Source: Streptomyces sp. SW4 (GTDB taxonomy: Bacteria; Actinomycetota; Actinomycetes; Streptomycetales; Streptomycetaceae). Taken from it: a stretch of DNA of 64,000 bases. The notes under the pieces are model-generated. The model saw only the letters and a list, made by a program, of their open reading frames with translations, ran no database searches and had not been told where the DNA came from. Of the stretch, positions 37,044 through 46,706 are shown in pieces. Both the position numbers and the translations under genes were made by a program. The stretch lies in the NCBI GenBank assembly GCA_003248315.1, contig QKWM01000004.1, forward strand, positions 4,089,001 through 4,153,000, in the 5' to 3' direction. Position 1 is the stretch's first letter, and every line of letters begins with the position of its first letter.

Positions 37044-37648
37044 CCTCCGGCGGTTGCGGGGTGGGGGCCGGCCCACGCGGGGGCCTCCGGCGGCTGGCGG
37101 TCGTCTGCCGACGGTCGTCTGCCGGCGGTCGCCGGTTGCCGGTTGCCCGGCCGGTGGGCGACGGGTGCGTGGCGGTCGCCTGACCGGCGGGTGACGGCGG
37201 GTGCGGGCTGGGTGCGGTCCGGCCGCGGGCTGGCTGCGGTCCGGGTGCGAGCTGGGTGCGGTCCGGCCCGCGTCGCCCGGCCGGCGTCCCGAGCGGGCCG
37301 GCGCAGGCTCACGCCCCTGAATGTGCCCGGCGTTGCCGGGGTGCCGCCGCGCCCACCCGTGCCGCCCTGCGGCACGACTGCCCGCGGCTGGGTCGGTGAT
37401 GACGCGGCCCTCTGGCGCCCTGCGGCGCGTTTGCTGGCGGCTGGGTCGGGGATGACCCGCACCCCGCGCCCGTACCCCGACGCTCGCCCCGCCCCGGCCC
37501 CGCCTCCGGGCCCCGCCCCGGGGCCCGCGTCCGCCCGGGTGAGTCTCACCCCGGTTCCGTGTCGCAGTCGCGCTCTTGACTGGATCTTGGAGTGTCATGA
37601 GCCTGGCAACCTGTTCGCTGCTGTGGCGAACCTCTGCAAGGGGGGTTC
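37044..37648. other. 605-bp gap after whiA with 22-bp repeats
   Basis: No gene is supported. It holds three 22-bp tandem copies of GCGGGCTGGGTGCGGTCCGG plus two bases (37203-37268), short direct repeats GTCGTCTGCC (about 37098-37122) and two copies of CGGCTGGGTCGG-[T/G]-GATGAC (about 37384 and 37439). The right end is the leader of the carboxypeptidase gene, with AAGGGGGG at 37638-37646 as ribosome binding site. Confidence 0.6.
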
Positions 37649-40633
37649 ATGAGACACAAAGCGAGATCGATCCTCGCTGTCGGCGCACTCCTGCTCGGCG
37701 GCGCCGGCGTCGCTCCCGTCGCCCAGGCACAACCGGCACCCACCGCGTCCCCGCCCACCGGCCGGGCCGCGCAGCCGGACGCGGACGAGGTGAAGGTCTT
37801 CCGCGCCGACGTCACCCAGCGCCAGGTACCCCTGCTGCTGGCCGCCGGCCAGGACGGTCACGAACTCGGCGAGCAGGTGCCCGAGAAGGGCACGGCCACC
37901 GTCGAGGTCTACCTCACCGACCAGCAGGCGCAGAAGCTGGGCAAGCAGGGCGTGAAGCTCACCGAGCACACCCTGTCGACCCGGGCGGAGAAACGCGTCG
38001 AGGAGGCCGCCGAGGGCGTCTTCCGGCCGTACAGCGGGCGCGGCGGCCTGAAGGAGGAGATCCTCCGCACCGCCCGGGAGCACCCCGGCCTCACCAAGGT
38101 CGTCTCCATCGGCAAGACGGTCAGGGGGCAGGACATCCTCGCCCTCAAGCTCACCCGGCACGCCGACCGGACCCGGGACGGCGCCAAACCCGCCGTCCTC
38201 TACATGTCGAACCAGCACGCGCGGGAGTGGATCACCCCGGAGATGACCCGGCGGCTGATGCACCACTACCTGGACAACTACAAGAAGGACCGGCGGATCA
38301 AGAAGATCGTCGACTCCACCGAACTGTGGTTCGTGCTGTCGGCCAACCCCGACGGCTACGACCACACCTTCGCCGACGACGACAACCGCCTGTGGCGCAA
38401 GAACCTGCGGGACGTCAACGGCGACGGCCGGATCTCCACCGGCGACGGCGTCGACCTCAACCGCAACTTCGCCTACAAGTGGGGCTACGACGACGAGGGT
38501 TCGTCCCCGGACCCCGCCAGCCAGACCTACCGCGGCGCGGGCCCGAACTCCGAGCCCGAGACCCGGGCCATCGACGCCTTCCAGAAGCGCATCGGCTTCA
38601 CGTTCGGCATCAACTACCACTCCGCCGCCGAACTCCTCCTCTACGGCGTCGGCTGGCAGGTCGCCACCCACACCCCGACGACGTCCTCTACGAGGCCCTC
38701 GCCGGAACCCCGGAGAACTCCGCGATCCCCGGATACCGCCCGCAGGTCTCCTCCGAGCTGTACACCACCAACGGCGAGGCGGACGGCCACGCGGCGAACG
38801 TCAACGGCCTGGCCATGTTCACCCCCGAGATGTCGACCTGCCAGTCCGTCTCGAACGCCCACCCGGACGACGCGTGGGAGGCGCGGGACTGCCGGTCCAT
38901 CTTCACGTTCCCGGACGACGAGAAGCTGATCCAGGAGGAGTTCGCCAAGAACGTGCCCTTCGCGCTCTCCGTCGCCGAGTCCGCCGCCCACCCCGACCGG
39001 CCGGACTCCGCGGTCGGCCTGGAGGCCGCCGACTTCACGCCGGCCGCGTTCTCCACGTCGTACGGGCGCGGCGCCGGCCAGGAGGTGTCCGTCGTCGTCC
39101 GCAAGTCGGTGCGCGACAAGGAGCTGAAGTACCGGGTCAACGGCGGCCGGGTGCACGACGTGCGCCTCACGCCCTGGAAGGGCGGCGAGACCTACGGCGG
39201 CGAGGACAACCTCTACTTCGACGAGTACCGCGCCGAGGTGAAGGACGGCGAGCCGGGCGACCGGGTCGAGGTGTGGTTCACCGGCCGGACGGGACACGGA
39301 CGGCACGGCAGACCGGTCGCCGGCGGGCACTTCACCTACACCGTCGCCGAACGGCCCCGCGCCGACGTCCTCGTCGTCGCCGAGGAGGGCGCGAAGGCCA
39401 CGCAGGCGCGGGCGTACGTGGACGCGCTGAAGGCCGACGGCCGCCGGCCGGTCGTGTGGGACGTCGCCACCCAGGGTGCGCCCGACGCGCTCGGCGTCCT
39501 CTCCCACTTCGGCACCGTCGTCCACTACACCGGCGCGGCCACCCCGGGCAACGCCACCCAGCTCCAGCTGCGCGCCTACCTCAACGAGGGCGGCAAGCTG
39601 ATCGAGGCGGGCGAACGGGCCGGCGGCAGCGTCGACCTCGGGGACGGCACCCTGTCCGACGACTTCAGCCAGTACTACCTCGGTGCCTACACCCGCACCT
39701 CCACCTCCGGCGCGACCGGCTTCACCGGCTCCGGACGCCTCGAGGGCGCCGGCGGTCCGCTCGGCGACGCCCCGGCAACCCGCTGGACGAGGCGGGGACC
39801 TACAGCGTCACCTCGGACGAGCTGCCCGCCGACGATCATCCGCAGTTCGCGAGCGAGGGCGCGGGAGAGTTCGCCGGCACCGTCAACCCGTACGGGCCCT
39901 ACGCGGGCGGCTTCATGGCCGCGGCCGTGCACACCGACGACGCCTACAAGCGCCTCACCCGCACCGTCGACCTCGGCGGGGTGAGCGCGGCGGAGAAGCC
40001 CACCCTGCGCACCCACCTGCTGTGGGACACCGAGCAGGGGTACGACCATGTGCTGGTCGAGGCCCGCACCGCCGGGTCCGACGACTGGACCACGCTCCCC
40101 GAGACGGGCGGCGCGACCTCCACCGACGTCCCGGCGGAGTGCGCGGCCGGCTTCTACGTGGGTGAGCACCCGTGGCTGGAGCGGTACCTGACCGTCTCCT
40201 CCGGCGGCTGCGCCGCGACCGGCACCAGCGGGGCTTGGAACAGCCTCACCGGGTCCTCCGGCGGCTGGCGGCAGGTGGAGTTCGACCTCGGCGCGTACGC
40301 CGGCAGGACCGCCGAGGTGTCGATCAGCTACGTCACCGACCCGGCACCGGCGGACGCGGCGTGCTGGCCGACGAGACGGCGCTCGTCGTCGGCGGCACCG
40401 CGTCCGGCGCGGAGGGCTTCGAGACCTCGCTGGGCGCGTGGCGGGCCGCCGGACCCCCGCCGGGCAGCCCGGCCGTCCGCAAGGACTGGACCCGCACCGG
40501 AGCCCTGTACCGGACGTACGGCGCCGTCACCACCGACGACACCGTCCTGCTCGGGTTCGGACTGGAACACCTCACCTCGGCGGCCGACCGGGCGGCCGTG
40601 GTGAGAAAGGCGCTGAGGGCCCTGGACGAGTGA
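37649..40633 (+). CDS. Secreted M14 zinc carboxypeptidase with long C-terminal region, frameshifted three times
   Basis: About 995 aa after restoring bases at 38673-38676, 39770-39773 and 40340-40342. A signal peptide (SILAVGALLLGGAGVAPVAQA) precedes a propeptide and the M14 domain: zinc site SNQHAREWITPEM (H-x-x-E), substrate-binding SANPDGYDHTFADDDN, DLNRNFAYKWG, and the third ligand in GINYHSAAELLLYG. A long C-terminal half follows with VVVRKSVRDKELKYRVNGG and an immune-inhibitor-like segment HLLWDTEQGYDHVLVEARTAG. Such proteins release C-terminal residues outside the cell. ATG 37649 directly follows AAGGGGGGTTC. Confidence 0.88.
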
Positions 40634-40861
40634 ACCGGCCGGTCGGCAGCGCTTGACGTCCTGTAGCGAAATCGGGTGATCCGTCCCGTCGTCCCGGGCG
40701 GTCCGTACCCCTACCGGCGGGTACGGGCCGCCATGCCGTGTATGGGCCGTCTCGATGTCACTCACCAGGCGTCGGAGAGGTAGGGTCGTAGGCGGTCGGG
40801 GACATCCCAAATACAGCTCGCCGGCACATCGGGCCGGCGTACCCAACGAGGAGATCGGTTC

Positions 40862-41869
40862 GTGACGATCCGCGTAGGCATCAACGGCTTCGGCCGCATC
40901 GGTCGTAACTACTTCCGCGCGCTGCTGGAGCAGGGTGCAGACATCGAGATCGTGGCTGTCAACGACCTGGGTGACACCGCGACCACCGCTCACCTGCTGA
41001 AGTACGACACCATCCTCGGCCGCCTGCCGCAGGAGGTCTCGCACACCGAGGACACCATCACCGTCGGCGACAAGACCATCAAGGTCCTCTCCGAGCGCAA
41101 CCCCGCCGAGATCCCCTGGGGCGAGCTGGGCGTCGACATCGTCATCGAGTCCACCGGCATCTTCACCAAGAAGGAAGACGCCGAGAAGCACATCACCGGT
41201 GGCGCCAAGAAGGTCATCATCTCCGCTCCGGCGAAGAACGAGGACGTCACCATCGTGATGGGTGTCAACCAGGACACCTACGACCCGGCGAACCACCACG
41301 TCATCTCCAACGCCTCCTGCACCACCAACTGCGTGGCGCCGATGGCCAAGGTCCTGGACGAGAGCTTCGGCATCGTCAAGGGCCTGATGACGACGGTGCA
41401 CGCGTACACGAACGACCAGCGCATCCTGGACTTCCCGCACAAGGACCTGCGCCGCGCCCGTGCCGCCGCCGAGAACATCATCCCGACCACGACGGGCGCC
41501 GCCAAGGCCACCGCCCTGGTCCTGCCGCAGCTCAAGGGCAAGCTGGACGGCATCGCCATGCGCGTCCCGGTCCCGACCGGCTCGGTCACCGACCTCGTCC
41601 TGGAGCTCTCCCGCGAGGTCACCAAGGAAGAGATCAACGCCGCCTTCCAGAAGGCCGCCGAGGGCGAGCTGAAGGGCATCCTCTACTACACCGAGGACCC
41701 GATCGTCTCCTCCGACATCGTCAACTCCCCGGCGTCCTGCACCTTCGACTCCTCCCTGACCATGGTCCAGGAGGGCAAGAACGTGAAGGTCATCGGCTGG
41801 TACGACAACGAGTGGGGTTACTCCAACCGCCTCGTCGACCTGACGGTCTTCGTCGGCGAGCAGCTCTGA
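40862..41869 (+). CDS. gap: Glyceraldehyde-3-phosphate dehydrogenase
   Basis: 335 aa and uninterrupted. NAD-binding start VGINGFGRIGRNYFRA, catalytic SNASCTTNCVAPMAKV, then HAYTNDQRILDFPHKDLRRARAA and GWYDNEWGYSNRL. It makes 1,3-bisphosphoglycerate in glycolysis. GTG 40862 follows GAGGAG. The 228-bp leader region before it holds CGCCGGC-N7-GCCGGCG (40819-40839) close to the start and a TAGGGT hexamer at 40783-40788 that could be a -10. First gene of gap-pgk-tpiA-secG. Confidence 0.96.
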   Translation: MTIRVGINGFGRIGRNYFRALLEQGADIEIVAVNDLGDTATTAHLLKYDTILGRLPQEVSHTEDTITVGDKTIKVLSERNPAEIPWGELGVDIVIESTGIFTKKEDAEKHITGGAKKVIISAPAKNEDVTIVMGVNQDTYDPANHHVISNASCTTNCVAPMAKVLDESFGIVKGLMTTVHAYTNDQRILDFPHKDLRRARAAAENIIPTTTGAAKATALVLPQLKGKLDGIAMRVPVPTGSVTDLVLELSREVTKEEINAAFQKAAEGELKGILYYTEDPIVSSDIVNSPASCTFDSSLTMVQEGKNVKVIGWYDNEWGYSNRLVDLTVFVGEQL

Positions 41870-42006
41870 TCGCCTGACAGCAGGCATCTCGATGCGGTAG
41901 CAGGGCTCGGGCAGCGCAGGGTCGCGCTGTCCGGGCCCTGCCTCGCGTCCAGCACCACCAGCCCTCGTAGGATCACGAGCGATCAAGAGCCCCCGGGAGC
42001 CCCTGC

Positions 42007-43217
42007 ATGAAGACGATCGACGAACTCCTCACCGACGGCGTTGCGGGCAAGCGTGTCTTCGTCCGCGCCGACCTCAACGTGCCGCTGGACGGCACCACCA
42101 TCACCGACGACGGCCGTATCCGCGCCGTGCTGCCCACCGTCAAGGCGCTGGCCGACGCGGGCGCGCGCGTGATCGTCGCCTCCCACCTGGGCCGCCCAAG
42201 GGCGCCCCGGACCCGGCGTTCTCCCTGGCCCCGGCCGCCGCGCGGCTCGGTGAGCTGCTCGGCGCCGACGTCGCCTTCGCCGAGGACACGGTCGGCACCT
42301 CCGCCGAGGCCGTCGTCTCCGGCCTCGCCGACGGGCAGGTCGCCGTCATCGAGAACCTGCGCTTCAACGCCGGCGAGACCTCGAAGGACGACGCCGAGCG
42401 CGCCGCCTTCGCCGACAAGCTGGCCGGCCTCGCCGACGTCTACGTCGGCGACGGTTTCGGCGCCGTGCACCGCAAGCACGCCTCGGTCTTCGACCTGCCG
42501 AAGAGGCTCCCGCACTACGCCGGGTACCTCATCGCCACCGAGGTCGGCGTCCTCAAGAAGCTCACCGAGGACGTCCAGCGGCCCTACGTCGTCGCCCTCG
42601 GCGGCGCCAAGGTCTCCGACAAGCTGGCCGTCATCGACCAGCTGCTCGGCAAGGCCGACCGCCTCCTCATCGGCGGCGGCATGGCCTACACCTTCCTCAA
42701 GGCCAAGGGCTACGAGGTCGGCAGGTCCCTGCTCCAGGAGGACCAGATCCCGGTCGTCAAGGAGTACATGGAGCGCGCCGAGAAGCAGGGCGTCGAGCTG
42801 GTCCTGCCGGTCGACGCGCTGGTCGCCGCCGACTTCCCGGACCTGAAGACCAAGGCCCCGGCCAACCCCACCACCGTCGCCGCGGACGCCATCCCGGCCG
42901 ACCAGGAGGGTCTGGACATCGGTCCCGAGACCCGCAAGCTGTACGCCTCGAAGCTCGCCGACGCGGCCACCGTCTTCTGGAACGGCCCCATGGGCGTCTT
43001 CGAGCACCCCGACTACGCCGAGGGCACCAAGGCGGTCGCCCAGGCCCTCGTCGACGCCGAAGGCTTCACCGTGGTCGGCGGCGGCGACTCCGCCGCGGCC
43101 GTCCGCACCCTCGGCTTCGACGAAAAGGCATTCGGACACATCTCGACCGGCGGTGGCGCCTCCCTCGAGTACCTCGAGGGCAAGACGCTCCCCGGCCTCG
43201 CCGCACTGGAGGACTGA
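42007..43217 (+). CDS. pgk: Phosphoglycerate kinase, frameshifted
   Basis: About 403 aa. Substrate-binding RVFVRADLNVPLDG and ASHLGRPKG, then ENLRFNAGETSKDD, ALGGAKVSDKLAVID, ATVFWNGPMGVFE and the ATP-loop VVGGGDSAAAVRTLGF. The frame breaks at CCC 42195-42197 exactly within HLGRP-KGAP, a universally conserved loop, so a real mutation would destroy an essential enzyme. Start ATG 42007, preceded by CCGGGAG. 137 bp downstream of gap, 5 bp from tpiA. Confidence 0.95.
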
Positions 43218-43222
43218 CCTCG

Positions 43223-43999
43223 ATGACCACCCGCACGCCGCTGATGGCGGGCAACTGGAAGATGAACCTCAACCACCTCGAGGCCATCGCCCACGTCCAG
43301 AAGCTCGCCTTCGCCCTCGCCGACAAGGACTACGAGGCCGTCGAGGTCGCCGTCCTGCCGCCCTTCACCGACCTGCGCTCGGTGCAGACGCTGGTCGACG
43401 GCGACAAGCTGAAGATCAAGTACGGTGCCCAGGACATCTCCGCCCACGACGGCGGCGCCTACACCGGCGAGATCTCCGGCCCGATGCTGGCCAAGCTGAA
43501 GTGCACCTACGTCGCGATCGGCCACTCCGAGCGCCGCCAGTACCACGGCGAGACCGACGAGCTGGTGAACGCCAAGGTCAAGGCCGCCTACAAGCACGGC
43601 CTCACCCCGATCCTGTGCGTCGGCGAGGAGCTGGAGGTCCGCGAGGCGGGCAACCACGTCGCCCACACCCTCGCCCAGGTCGAGGGCGGCCTGAAGGACC
43701 TCCCGGCCGAGCAGGCCGAGACGATCGTGATCGCCTACGAGCCGGTCTGGGCCATCGGCACCGGCAAGGTCTGCGGTGCCGAGGACGCCCAGGAGGTCTG
43801 CGCCGCCATCCGCGGCAAGATCGCCGAGCTGTACTCGCAGGAGGTCGCCGACAAGGTGCGCATCCAGTACGGCGGCTCCGTCAAGGCCGGCAACGTCGCC
43901 GAGATCATGGCGCAGGCCGACATCGACGGCGCCCTGGTCGGCGGCGCCTCGCTGGACGCCGACGAGTTCGTCAAGATCGTGCGCTTCCGCGACCAGTGA
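43223..43999 (+). CDS. tpiA: Triosephosphate isomerase
   Basis: 258 aa and intact. NWKMN with the catalytic lysine at residue 13, GHSERRQYHGETD with the catalytic histidine, AYEPVWAIGTGK with the catalytic glutamate, and the phosphate loop QYGGSVKAGN. Interconverts dihydroxyacetone phosphate and glyceraldehyde 3-phosphate. It starts five bases after pgk, with GGAGGACTG inside the pgk end as ribosome binding site. Confidence 0.97.
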   Translation: MTTRTPLMAGNWKMNLNHLEAIAHVQKLAFALADKDYEAVEVAVLPPFTDLRSVQTLVDGDKLKIKYGAQDISAHDGGAYTGEISGPMLAKLKCTYVAIGHSERRQYHGETDELVNAKVKAAYKHGLTPILCVGEELEVREAGNHVAHTLAQVEGGLKDLPAEQAETIVIAYEPVWAIGTGKVCGAEDAQEVCAAIRGKIAELYSQEVADKVRIQYGGSVKAGNVAEIMAQADIDGALVGGASLDADEFVKIVRFRDQ

Positions 44000-44141
44000 G
44001 CCGCAGTCGGGAGCGTCCGGAGGCGACCCGACGAATCGCGAGTATGCGGTAGCGGCGTAACGTCGTACCCTTGCGGGGCACGGTGGCCCACGCCCACCCT
44101 GCCCCCGTCGTCCATCCGCATCCGAGGAAGTTGGTCCAGCC

Positions 44142-44378
44142 GTGGTTATGGGGTTCTCCATCGCCCTGATCGTCTTCAGCCTGCTGCTGATGCTGCTGGT
44201 GCTGATGCACAAGGGGAAGGGCGGCGGCCTCTCCGACATGTTCGGTGGCGGCATGCAGTCCTCCGTCGGCGGCTCCTCGGTCGCCGAGCGCAACCTCGAC
44301 CGGATCACCGTGGTGGTCGGTCTGCTGTGGGTCGCGTGCATCGTCGTGCTCGGCCTGCTCATCAAGACGAACAACTGA
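44142..44378 (+). CDS. secG: Preprotein translocase subunit SecG
   Basis: 78 aa, two membrane helices (FSIALIVFSLLLMLLVLMHKG and ITVVVGLLWVACIVVLGLLI) around the conserved GKGGGLSDMFGGG loop. SecG assists SecYE in export. GTG 44142 has GAGGAAG at a normal distance. The classic actinobacterial order tpiA-secG is kept; the 142-bp space ahead of it has a TACCCT hexamer (44067-44072) that might give an extra promoter. Confidence 0.95.
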   Translation: MVMGFSIALIVFSLLLMLLVLMHKGKGGGLSDMFGGGMQSSVGGSSVAERNLDRITVVVGLLWVACIVVLGLLIKTNN

Positions 44379-44410
44379 GCGGCGACGCCCCCGCGGCACG
44401 CCCTTCCGTT

Positions 44411-44516
44411 CGTAAGGCCCCATGTATGGGTCCGCGCCCCGCGGCGCGGCCTATCATGGGCCTGCGCCGTCTGGGCGGTGGTAACTCCGCTCACTGGACG
44501 CGCGTTGGGCCTTACG
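44411..44516 (+). ncRNA. Structured segment between secG and the RbpA-family gene
   Basis: CGTAAGGCCC (44411-44420) pairs perfectly with GGGCCTTACG (44507-44516) and encloses further perfect hairpins: CCCAT-GT-ATGGG (44419-44430), CCGCGCC-CCGC-GGCGCGG (44432-44449) and GGCC-N7-GGCC around 44448-44462. The first inner hairpin shares bases with the outer stem, so the folds compete. It could be secG's terminator plus the leader of the next gene, or a distinct RNA. TAGACT at 44517-44522 may be a -10 for the downstream gene. Confidence 0.45.
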
Positions 44517-44588
44517 TAGACTGAGGCGCTCGCAGCGAAGCGGAACGCCGACTCGCTTCGCGGCACCATCACGCAGGGAGTTACGACC

Positions 44589-44923
44589 GTGGCAAGTGGC
44601 AACGCGATCCGAGGAAGCCGGGTCGGTGCGGGGCCGATGGGCGAGGCCGAGCGCGGCGAGTCCGCGCCCCGTCTGCGCGTCTCCTTCTGGTGCTCCAACG
44701 GGCACGAGACCCAGCCGAGTTTCGCCAGCGACGCGCAGGTGCCCGAGACCTGGGACTGCCCGCGCTGCGGCTTCCCGGCCGGGCAGGACCGGGACAACCC
44801 GCCGGACCCCCCGCGCACCGAGCCCTACAAGACGCACCTGGCGTACGTGCGCGAGCGTCGCAGCGACGCCGACGGCGAGGCGATCCTGGCCGAGGCCCTC
44901 GCCAAACTGCGGGCGAGATCTAG
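44589..44923 (+). CDS. RbpA-family RNA polymerase-binding protein (RbpA paralogue)
   Basis: About 111 aa. Core: RLRVSFWCSNGHETQPSFASD, VPETWDCPRCGFPAG, RTEPYKTHLAYVRERRSDAD. The zinc site is CSNGH...CPRC and the terminal helix is the sigma-binding part of RbpA, which stabilises the open complex in actinobacteria. It differs from the main RbpA of S. coelicolor and looks like the second paralogue (RbpB-like). The frame breaks at GGG 44911-44913; restoring one base ends the protein at KLRGEI, TAG 44921-44923. As given it would run to 45002 with an unrelated tail. GTG 44589 start with AGGGAG upstream. Confidence 0.85.
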
Positions 44924-45012
44924 GAGTTGGGGCCCGGCCGGGCAGCGGGCGGTGCCCGGTGACGGCCGCTCGGCGTTCGGGGCGCCGGTACCCATCCACT
45001 AGGTTGGGGGCC

Positions 45013-46665
45013 ATGAACGCAGACGGTCGTACCAGGCTGAATCAGACGCCCGAGTGGTCCGCTCTGGCCAAGCACCGTGAAGAGATCGCGGACACCCATC
45101 TGCGGGATCTGTTCGCGGCGCACCCCGGGCGCGGCTCCGGCTACACGCTCACGGTCGGTGACCTGCTCATCGACTACTCCAAACACCTCGTCACCGACGA
45201 GACGCTGCGGCTGCTGCGCGAGCTGGCCGCCGCCACCGACGTCTTCGGCCTGCGCGACGCGATGTTCCGCGGCGAGAGGATCAACGTCACCGAGGACCGC
45301 GCCGTGCTGCACACCGCGCTGCGCGCCCCCCGTGACGCCGTCGTCGAGGTCGACGGCGAGAACGTGGTGCCCAAGGTGCACGCCGTGCTGGACAAGATGG
45401 CCGGCTTCGCCGACCGGGTCCGCTCCGGCGAGTGGACCGGCCACACCGGCAAGCGCATCAGGAACGTCGTCAACATCGGCATCGGCGGCTCCGACCTCGG
45501 CCCGGCCATGGCCTACGAGGCGCTGCGCGCCTACACGGCCCGGGACCTGACCTTCCGCTTCGTGTCCAACGTGGACGGCGCCGACCTGCACGAGGCGCTG
45601 CGCGACCTGGACCCGGCGGAGACGCTGTTCATCGTCGCCTCCAAGACGTTCACCACGATCGAGACGATCACCAACGCCACCTCGGCGCGCGGCTGGCTGC
45701 TCGGCGCGCTCGGTGACGAGGCCGCCGTCGCCCGGCACTTCGTCGCCCTGTCGACCAATGCCGAGAAGGTCGCGGAGTTCGGCATCGACACGGCCAACAT
45801 GTTCGAGTTCTGGGACTGGGTCGGCGGCCGGTACTCCTACGACTCGGCGATCGGCCTGTCCCTGATGATCGCCATCGGCCCGGACCGCTTCCGCGAGATG
45901 CTCGACGGCTTCCGCATCGTCGACGAGCACTTCCGCAACGCGCCCGCCGAGTCCAACGCCCCGCTCCTGCTGGGCCTGCTGGGCATCTGGTACGGCAACT
46001 TCCTCGGCGCCGAGTCGCACGCCGTGCTGCCGTACTCGCACTACCTGTCGAAGTTCACCGCCTACCTCCAGCAGCTCGACATGGAGTCCAACGGCAAGTC
46101 CGTGGACCGCGACGGGCGCCCCGTCTCGTGGCAGACCGGGCCGGTGGTGTGGGGCACGCCCGGCACCAACGGGCAGCACGCCTACTACCAGCTGATCCAC
46201 CAGGGCACCAAGCTGATCCCGGCGGACTTCATCGGCTTCGCCCGGCCCGTCGGCGAGCTGAGCGACGCGCTGAAGGCCCAGCACGACCTGCTGATGGCCA
46301 ACTTCTTCGCCCAGACCCAGGCGCTCGCCTTCGGCAAGACGGCCGACGAGGTACGGGCCGAGGGCGTCCCCGAGGAACTGGTCCCCCACAAGACCTTCCG
46401 CGGCAACCACCCCACCACCACCATCCTGGCGGGCGAACTGACACCGTCCGTCCTCGGCCAGCTCGTCGCCCTCTACGAGCACAAGGTGTTCGTCCAGGGC
46501 GCCGTGTGGAACATCGACTCCTTCGACCAGTGGGGCGTGGAACTCGGCAAGGTCCTCGCCAAGCGCGTCGAACCGGCCCTGACCGAGGGCGCCGACGTAC
46601 CCGGCCTGGACCCCTCCACCCGGGCCCTCGTCGCCGCCTACCGGGAGCTGCGCGGGCGGGCCTGA
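45013..46665 (+). CDS. pgi: Glucose-6-phosphate isomerase
   Basis: 550 aa and intact. VVNIGIGGSDLGPAMAYEAL, SNVDGADLHEALRDL, SKTFTTIETITNA, the signature region WVGGRYSYDSAIGLSL, the catalytic histidine in GTNGQHAYYQLIHQGTKLIP, and FDQWGVELGKVLAKR. Interconverts glucose 6-phosphate and fructose 6-phosphate, linking the glycolytic genes upstream with the pentose-phosphate genes at the right end. ATG 45013 lies shortly after the RbpA-type gene; converges on the ABC permease 41 bp away. Confidence 0.97.
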   Translation: MNADGRTRLNQTPEWSALAKHREEIADTHLRDLFAAHPGRGSGYTLTVGDLLIDYSKHLVTDETLRLLRELAAATDVFGLRDAMFRGERINVTEDRAVLHTALRAPRDAVVEVDGENVVPKVHAVLDKMAGFADRVRSGEWTGHTGKRIRNVVNIGIGGSDLGPAMAYEALRAYTARDLTFRFVSNVDGADLHEALRDLDPAETLFIVASKTFTTIETITNATSARGWLLGALGDEAAVARHFVALSTNAEKVAEFGIDTANMFEFWDWVGGRYSYDSAIGLSLMIAIGPDRFREMLDGFRIVDEHFRNAPAESNAPLLLGLLGIWYGNFLGAESHAVLPYSHYLSKFTAYLQQLDMESNGKSVDRDGRPVSWQTGPVVWGTPGTNGQHAYYQLIHQGTKLIPADFIGFARPVGELSDALKAQHDLLMANFFAQTQALAFGKTADEVRAEGVPEELVPHKTFRGNHPTTTILAGELTPSVLGQLVALYEHKVFVQGAVWNIDSFDQWGVELGKVLAKRVEPALTEGADVPGLDPSTRALVAAYRELRGRA

Positions 46666-46706
46666 CCGTCCCGCCCGGCCTCCGGTCACCGGGCCGTCCG
46701 CCGCCG

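Noticed and set aside
44480..44507. SigR-type promoter (GGTAAC-N18-GTTG) ahead of the RbpA-type gene
   Set aside because: The -35 differs from the usual GGAAT/GGGAAY and the match lies within the stable stem; too weak to annotate.
44405..44520. tRNA gene in the gap after secG
   Set aside because: The fold lacks a T-loop GTTCRANNC, a D-loop and an acceptor-like seven-base stem of the right spacing.
44589..45002. Longer version of the RbpA-type protein ending at 45002
   Set aside because: The extra 27 residues are Arg/Ser/Gly-rich and unlike the family; one base restored at 44911 gives a normal end at 44923.
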